Positions 61,414-64,000 of a DNA stretch of 64,000 nucleotides are shown here, one piece after another. The DNA is from Streptomyces reniochalinae (GTDB lineage Bacteria; Actinomycetota; Actinomycetes; Streptomycetales; Streptomycetaceae). The stretch is taken from positions 310,001-374,000 of the forward strand of contig NZ_QOIM01000040.1 of assembly GCF_003323735.1 (NCBI RefSeq). Direction: 5' to 3'. The position numbers and the translations under genes were made by a program. Below the pieces are notes generated by a model. The model saw only the letters and a list, made by a program, of their open reading frames with translations, had not been told where the DNA came from and searched no databases. Numbering within the stretch: position 1 is the stretch's first letter; every line of letters starts with the position of its first letter.

Positions 61414-62385
61414 TCAGGCCTCCTCAGGGGTGAAGGAGGTGGTGCGCCGCATGCCCGCGGCCCGGCCCTTGCCGGAGACGACCAGCGCCATCTTGCGGCT
61501 GGCCTCGTCGATCATCTCGTCGCCGAGCATCGCCGAGCCCTTCTTGCCGCCCGCCTCCGAGGTGCAGTAGGCGTACGCGTCGAGGATCATCTCGGCGTGG
61601 TCGTAGTCCTCCTGGGAGGGCGCGAAGACCTCGTTGGACGCCTCGACCTGGCCCGGGTGCAGCACCCACTTGCCGTCGAAGCCGAGCGCCGCGGCACGCT
61701 GGGCGACCTTGCGGTAGCCCTCCACGTCGCGGATCTGGAGGTAGGGCCCGTCGATGGCCTGGAGGTCGTGGGTGCGGGCCGCCATCAGGATGCGCATCAG
61801 GATGTAGTGGTAGGCGTCGGCCGGGTAGCCGGGCGGCTGCTCGCCGACGACCAGCGACTTCATGTTGATGGACGCCATGAAGTCGGCGGGCCCGAAGACG
61901 ATGGTCTCCATCCGGGGCGAGGCCGCGGCGATCTCGTCGACGTTCACCAGGCCCTTGGCGTTCTCGATCTGCGCCTCGATGCCGATGCGGCCCACCTCCA
62001 GGCCCACCGTCTTCTCGATCTGCGTCAGCAGCATGTCAAGGGCCTGGATCTGCGCCGCGTCCTGCACCTTCGGGAGCATCACGCAGTCCAGCGCGGCGCC
62101 GGCGCCCTCCACGACGGTGACCACGTCGCGGTACGTCCACTCGGTCGTCCAGTCGTTGACGCGGACGACGCGCGTCTTGCCGCTCCAGTCGCCCTCGTTG
62201 AGGAACTTCACGATGGTGTGCCGTGCCTCGGGCTTGGCCAGCGGCGCGCACGCGTCCTCCAGGTCGAGGAAGACCTGGTCGGCGGCCAGGCCCTGGGCCT
62301 TCTCCAGGAACCGCGGGTTGCTGCCGGGCACCGCCAGGCAGGAGCGGCGCGGACGGAGCGCACGCTGCTGGTTCTCGCTGCTCAC
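61414..62385 (-). CDS. mcl: HpcH/HpaI-family CoA-ester lyase (L-malyl-/beta-methylmalyl-CoA lyase)
   Basis: 323 residues of the citrate-lyase-beta/CitE-like family. LDLEDACAPLAKP carries the metal-binding Glu/Asp, CVMLPKVQDAAQI and IEAQIENAKGLVNVDEIAAAS the substrate region (Glu), and VFGPADFMASIN the phosphate/CoA contacts. It would split beta-methylmalyl-CoA to propionyl-CoA plus glyoxylate. The GTG start directly follows the ecm stop (TAA-GTG), without spacer. Confidence 0.9.
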   Translation of the reverse strand: MSSENQQRALRPRRSCLAVPGSNPRFLEKAQGLAADQVFLDLEDACAPLAKPEARHTIVKFLNEGDWSGKTRVVRVNDWTTEWTYRDVVTVVEGAGAALDCVMLPKVQDAAQIQALDMLLTQIEKTVGLEVGRIGIEAQIENAKGLVNVDEIAAASPRMETIVFGPADFMASINMKSLVVGEQPPGYPADAYHYILMRILMAARTHDLQAIDGPYLQIRDVEGYRKVAQRAAALGFDGKWVLHPGQVEASNEVFAPSQEDYDHAEMILDAYAYCTSEAGGKKGSAMLGDEMIDEASRKMALVVSGKGRAAGMRRTTSFTPEEA

Positions 62386-64000
62386 TTAGCTGACCTCCAC
62401 AGTCTCTCGCCGGCCGGGCGTGGCGCCGCTCGTCCGGTCGCTTCTCTCGAGCTTGTTGCGTGTCCTGATCTGGTCGACGATACGGCCGATGATCTCGGTG
62501 ATCCCGAAGTCCTTCGGGGTGAAGACGGCGGCGACACCGGCCTCGGTCAGCGCCCGCGCGTCCGCCGCCGGAATGATTCCCCCCACGATCACGGGTACGT
62601 CACTCGCGCCCGCTGTCCGCATCCGCTCCAGCACGTCGGGCACCAGTTCGGCGTGCGAGCCGGAGAGGATGGACAGCCCCACGCAGTGCACGTCCTCGGC
62701 GAGCGCCGCGGCGACGATCTCCTCGGGCGTGAGCCTGATGCCCTGGTAGACCACCTCGAAGCCCGCGTCCCTGGCCCGTACGGCGATCTGTTCGGCCCCG
62801 TTGCTGTGACCGTCCAGCCCCGGCTTGCCCACCAGCAGCCGCAGCTTGCCGACGCCGAGCTCTTCGGCGGTGCGCTCCACCTTCGCCCGCACCCCGGCCA
62901 GCTCGGAGCCCTCCTCGGCGCTGACCGCCACCGGCGCGGAGGAGACGCCCGTCGGTGCCCTGAACTCGCCGAAGACCTCGCGCAGCGCCCCCGCCCACTC
63001 GCCGGTGGTCACCCCCGCGCGGGCGCACTCCAAGGTGGCCTCCATGAGGTTCGTCTCGCCAAACGCCGCCTCGCGCAGCGCCGCCAGGGCCTGCTCGGCG
63101 CTCGGGTACAGGCCGGGATCGCGGGTGCCCTCGCGCCAGAACGGCTCGTCCCGTGACGCGCGCCAGCGCTCCACGGCCTCCACCGTCGCCGCCTCGCCGG
63201 CCGGGTCCACCGTCAGGATCGCGGTGTCCAGATCGGCGGTCAGCGGGCTGGGCTCGCTCGACTCGTAGCAGTTGACGCCGACGATGCGCTCCTCACCCGA
63301 CTCGATTCTGGCCCGGCGCTCGGCGTGCGAGGCGACGAGCTGCGACTTCAGGTAGCCCGACTCGACGGCCGCCATCACCCCGCCCATCTCCTCGATGCGC
63401 TCCATCTCGGCCAGCGACTGCTCGACGAGCGTCTCCACCCGCTTCTCGATCACGTGCGACCCGGCGAAGATGTCCTCGTACTCCAGCAGGTCGCTCTCGT
63501 GTGCCAGCACCTGCTGGATGCGCAGCGACCACTGCTGGTCCCAGGGGCGCGGCAGGCCCAGCGCCTCGTTCCAGGCCGGCAGCTGCACGGCGCGGGCGCG
63601 GGCGTCCTTGGAGAGGGTGACGGCCAGCATCTCCAGCACGATGCGCTGCACGTTGTTCTCCGGCTGCGCCTCGGTCAGGCCGAGCGAGTTGACCTGGACG
63701 CCGTAGCGGAAGCGGCGCTGCCTGGGGTCGGTGATCCCGTAGCGCTCCGCGGTGATCCGGTCCCAGATGCGGGTGAAGGCCCGCATCTTGCACATCTCCT
63801 CCACGAACCGGACGCCCGCGTTCACGAAGAACGAGATCCGCGCGACCACCTGGCCGAACTCCTCGGGCGGCACCTGACCACTGTCCCGTACGGCGTCCAG
63901 CACCGCGACCGCCGTCGCCATCGCGTAACTGATCTCCTGGACGGGCGTGGCACCGGCCTCCTGGAGGTGGTAGCTACAGATGTTGACCGGGTTCCACTTG
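62386..64000 (-). CDS. meaA: Ethylmalonyl-CoA mutase, cobalamin-dependent (5' end outside window)
   Basis: The last 537 residues are in the window; the frame runs off the right edge (KWNPVNICSYHLQEAGATPV). NPVNICSYHLQE and FFVNAGVRFVEEMCKMRAF are from the mutase barrel. The C-terminal cobalamin domain has LLVGKPGLDGHSNGAEQ with the cobalt-binding His, VGLSILSGSH and VIVGGIIP. The isobutyryl-CoA and methylmalonyl-CoA mutases share this architecture. The one-polypeptide MeaA form and the following mcl-mch-mcd genes point to ethylmalonyl-CoA mutase. Crotonyl-CoA carboxylase/reductase (ccr) is expected just outside the window. Confidence 0.9.
   Translation of the reverse strand, partial: KWNPVNICSYHLQEAGATPVQEISYAMATAVAVLDAVRDSGQVPPEEFGQVVARISFFVNAGVRFVEEMCKMRAFTRIWDRITAERYGITDPRQRRFRYGVQVNSLGLTEAQPENNVQRIVLEMLAVTLSKDARARAVQLPAWNEALGLPRPWDQQWSLRIQQVLAHESDLLEYEDIFAGSHVIEKRVETLVEQSLAEMERIEEMGGVMAAVESGYLKSQLVASHAERRARIESGEERIVGVNCYESSEPSPLTADLDTAILTVDPAGEAATVEAVERWRASRDEPFWREGTRDPGLYPSAEQALAALREAAFGETNLMEATLECARAGVTTGEWAGALREVFGEFRAPTGVSSAPVAVSAEEGSELAGVRAKVERTAEELGVGKLRLLVGKPGLDGHSNGAEQIAVRARDAGFEVVYQGIRLTPEEIVAAALAEDVHCVGLSILSGSHAELVPDVLERMRTAGASDVPVIVGGIIPAADARALTEAGVAAVFTPKDFGITEIIGRIVDQIRTRNKLERSDRTSGATPGRRETVEVS

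Noticed and set aside
1..64000. tRNA, rRNA, transposase, phage integration site or replication origin
   Set aside because: Nothing resembling these was recognised on either strand by reading. A dedicated tRNA/Rfam search was not possible, so small RNAs cannot be excluded.

Overview
The DNA is uniformly very GC-rich with strong G/C third-position bias. Start codons are often GTG, several transcripts look leaderless, and the gene content (type I PKS, MbtH protein, F420-type oxidoreductase, ethylmalonyl-CoA pathway, PcaL fusion) points to a Streptomyces or close relative. No rRNA, tRNA, CRISPR array, phage gene or transposase was seen. The window reads as one end of a secondary-metabolite cluster followed by about 48 kb of ordinary chromosomal housekeeping and catabolic genes.

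1-18.4 kb: the tail of a hybrid NRPS/PKS cluster. A truncated NRPS ends in a carrier domain. It is followed by an MbtH-like protein and two modular PKS proteins: loading AT-ACP, then KS-AT(methylmalonyl)-KR-ACP, then KS-AT(malonyl)-KR-ACP and KS-AT(malonyl)-ACP. Neither the NRPS end nor the PKS end carries a thioesterase, so chain release is not explained inside the window. A long hairpin closes the PKS operon. After it come a MmyB-like XRE regulator, divergent to an MFS exporter, and a SnoaL-like protein, which probably mark the cluster edge.

18.4-37.2 kb: a repeat-rich gap with a 40-bp perfect palindrome, then PcaL (fused enol-lactonase/decarboxylase, with an altered nucleophile elbow), a metallo-hydrolase, exonuclease III, a secreted SGNH hydrolase, a gluABCD-type amino-acid ABC importer, gamma-glutamyltransferase, an alpha/beta hydrolase/MarR pair, a cupin, and a MarR-MFS-isochorismatase-like operon behind a 32-bp perfect palindromic operator. 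A secreted CocE/NonD-type hydrolase follows.

37.4-47.1 kb: a tightly coupled four-gene operon for reductive pyrimidine (or hydantoin) breakdown: nitrilase-type amidohydrolase, aminotransferase, dihydropyrimidinase and an LLM/F420-type oxidoreductase. The oxidoreductase is a candidate for the otherwise missing first reductase. Then come small enzymes, lipoate ligase with a membrane partner, an intergenic 17-nt tandem repeat array, and a DUF3870/DUF819 pair.

47.2-64 kb: NlpC/P60 endopeptidase, dipeptide epimerase and beta-lactamase-fold hydrolase next to a FadR-type regulator (a murein-peptide recycling theme). Then an SDR, a B3/B4 protein, a sirtuin, an inositol-phosphatase-like enzyme, an FAD oxidoreductase, glycerate kinase, the pssA/psd phospholipid genes, and an ethylmalonyl-CoA pathway operon (ecm-mcl-mch-acyl-CoA dehydrogenase) that runs off the right edge. 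That pathway yields methylmalonyl-CoA/propionyl-CoA, the extender type one PKS AT is predicted to use. The two loci are far apart and the link is only metabolic.
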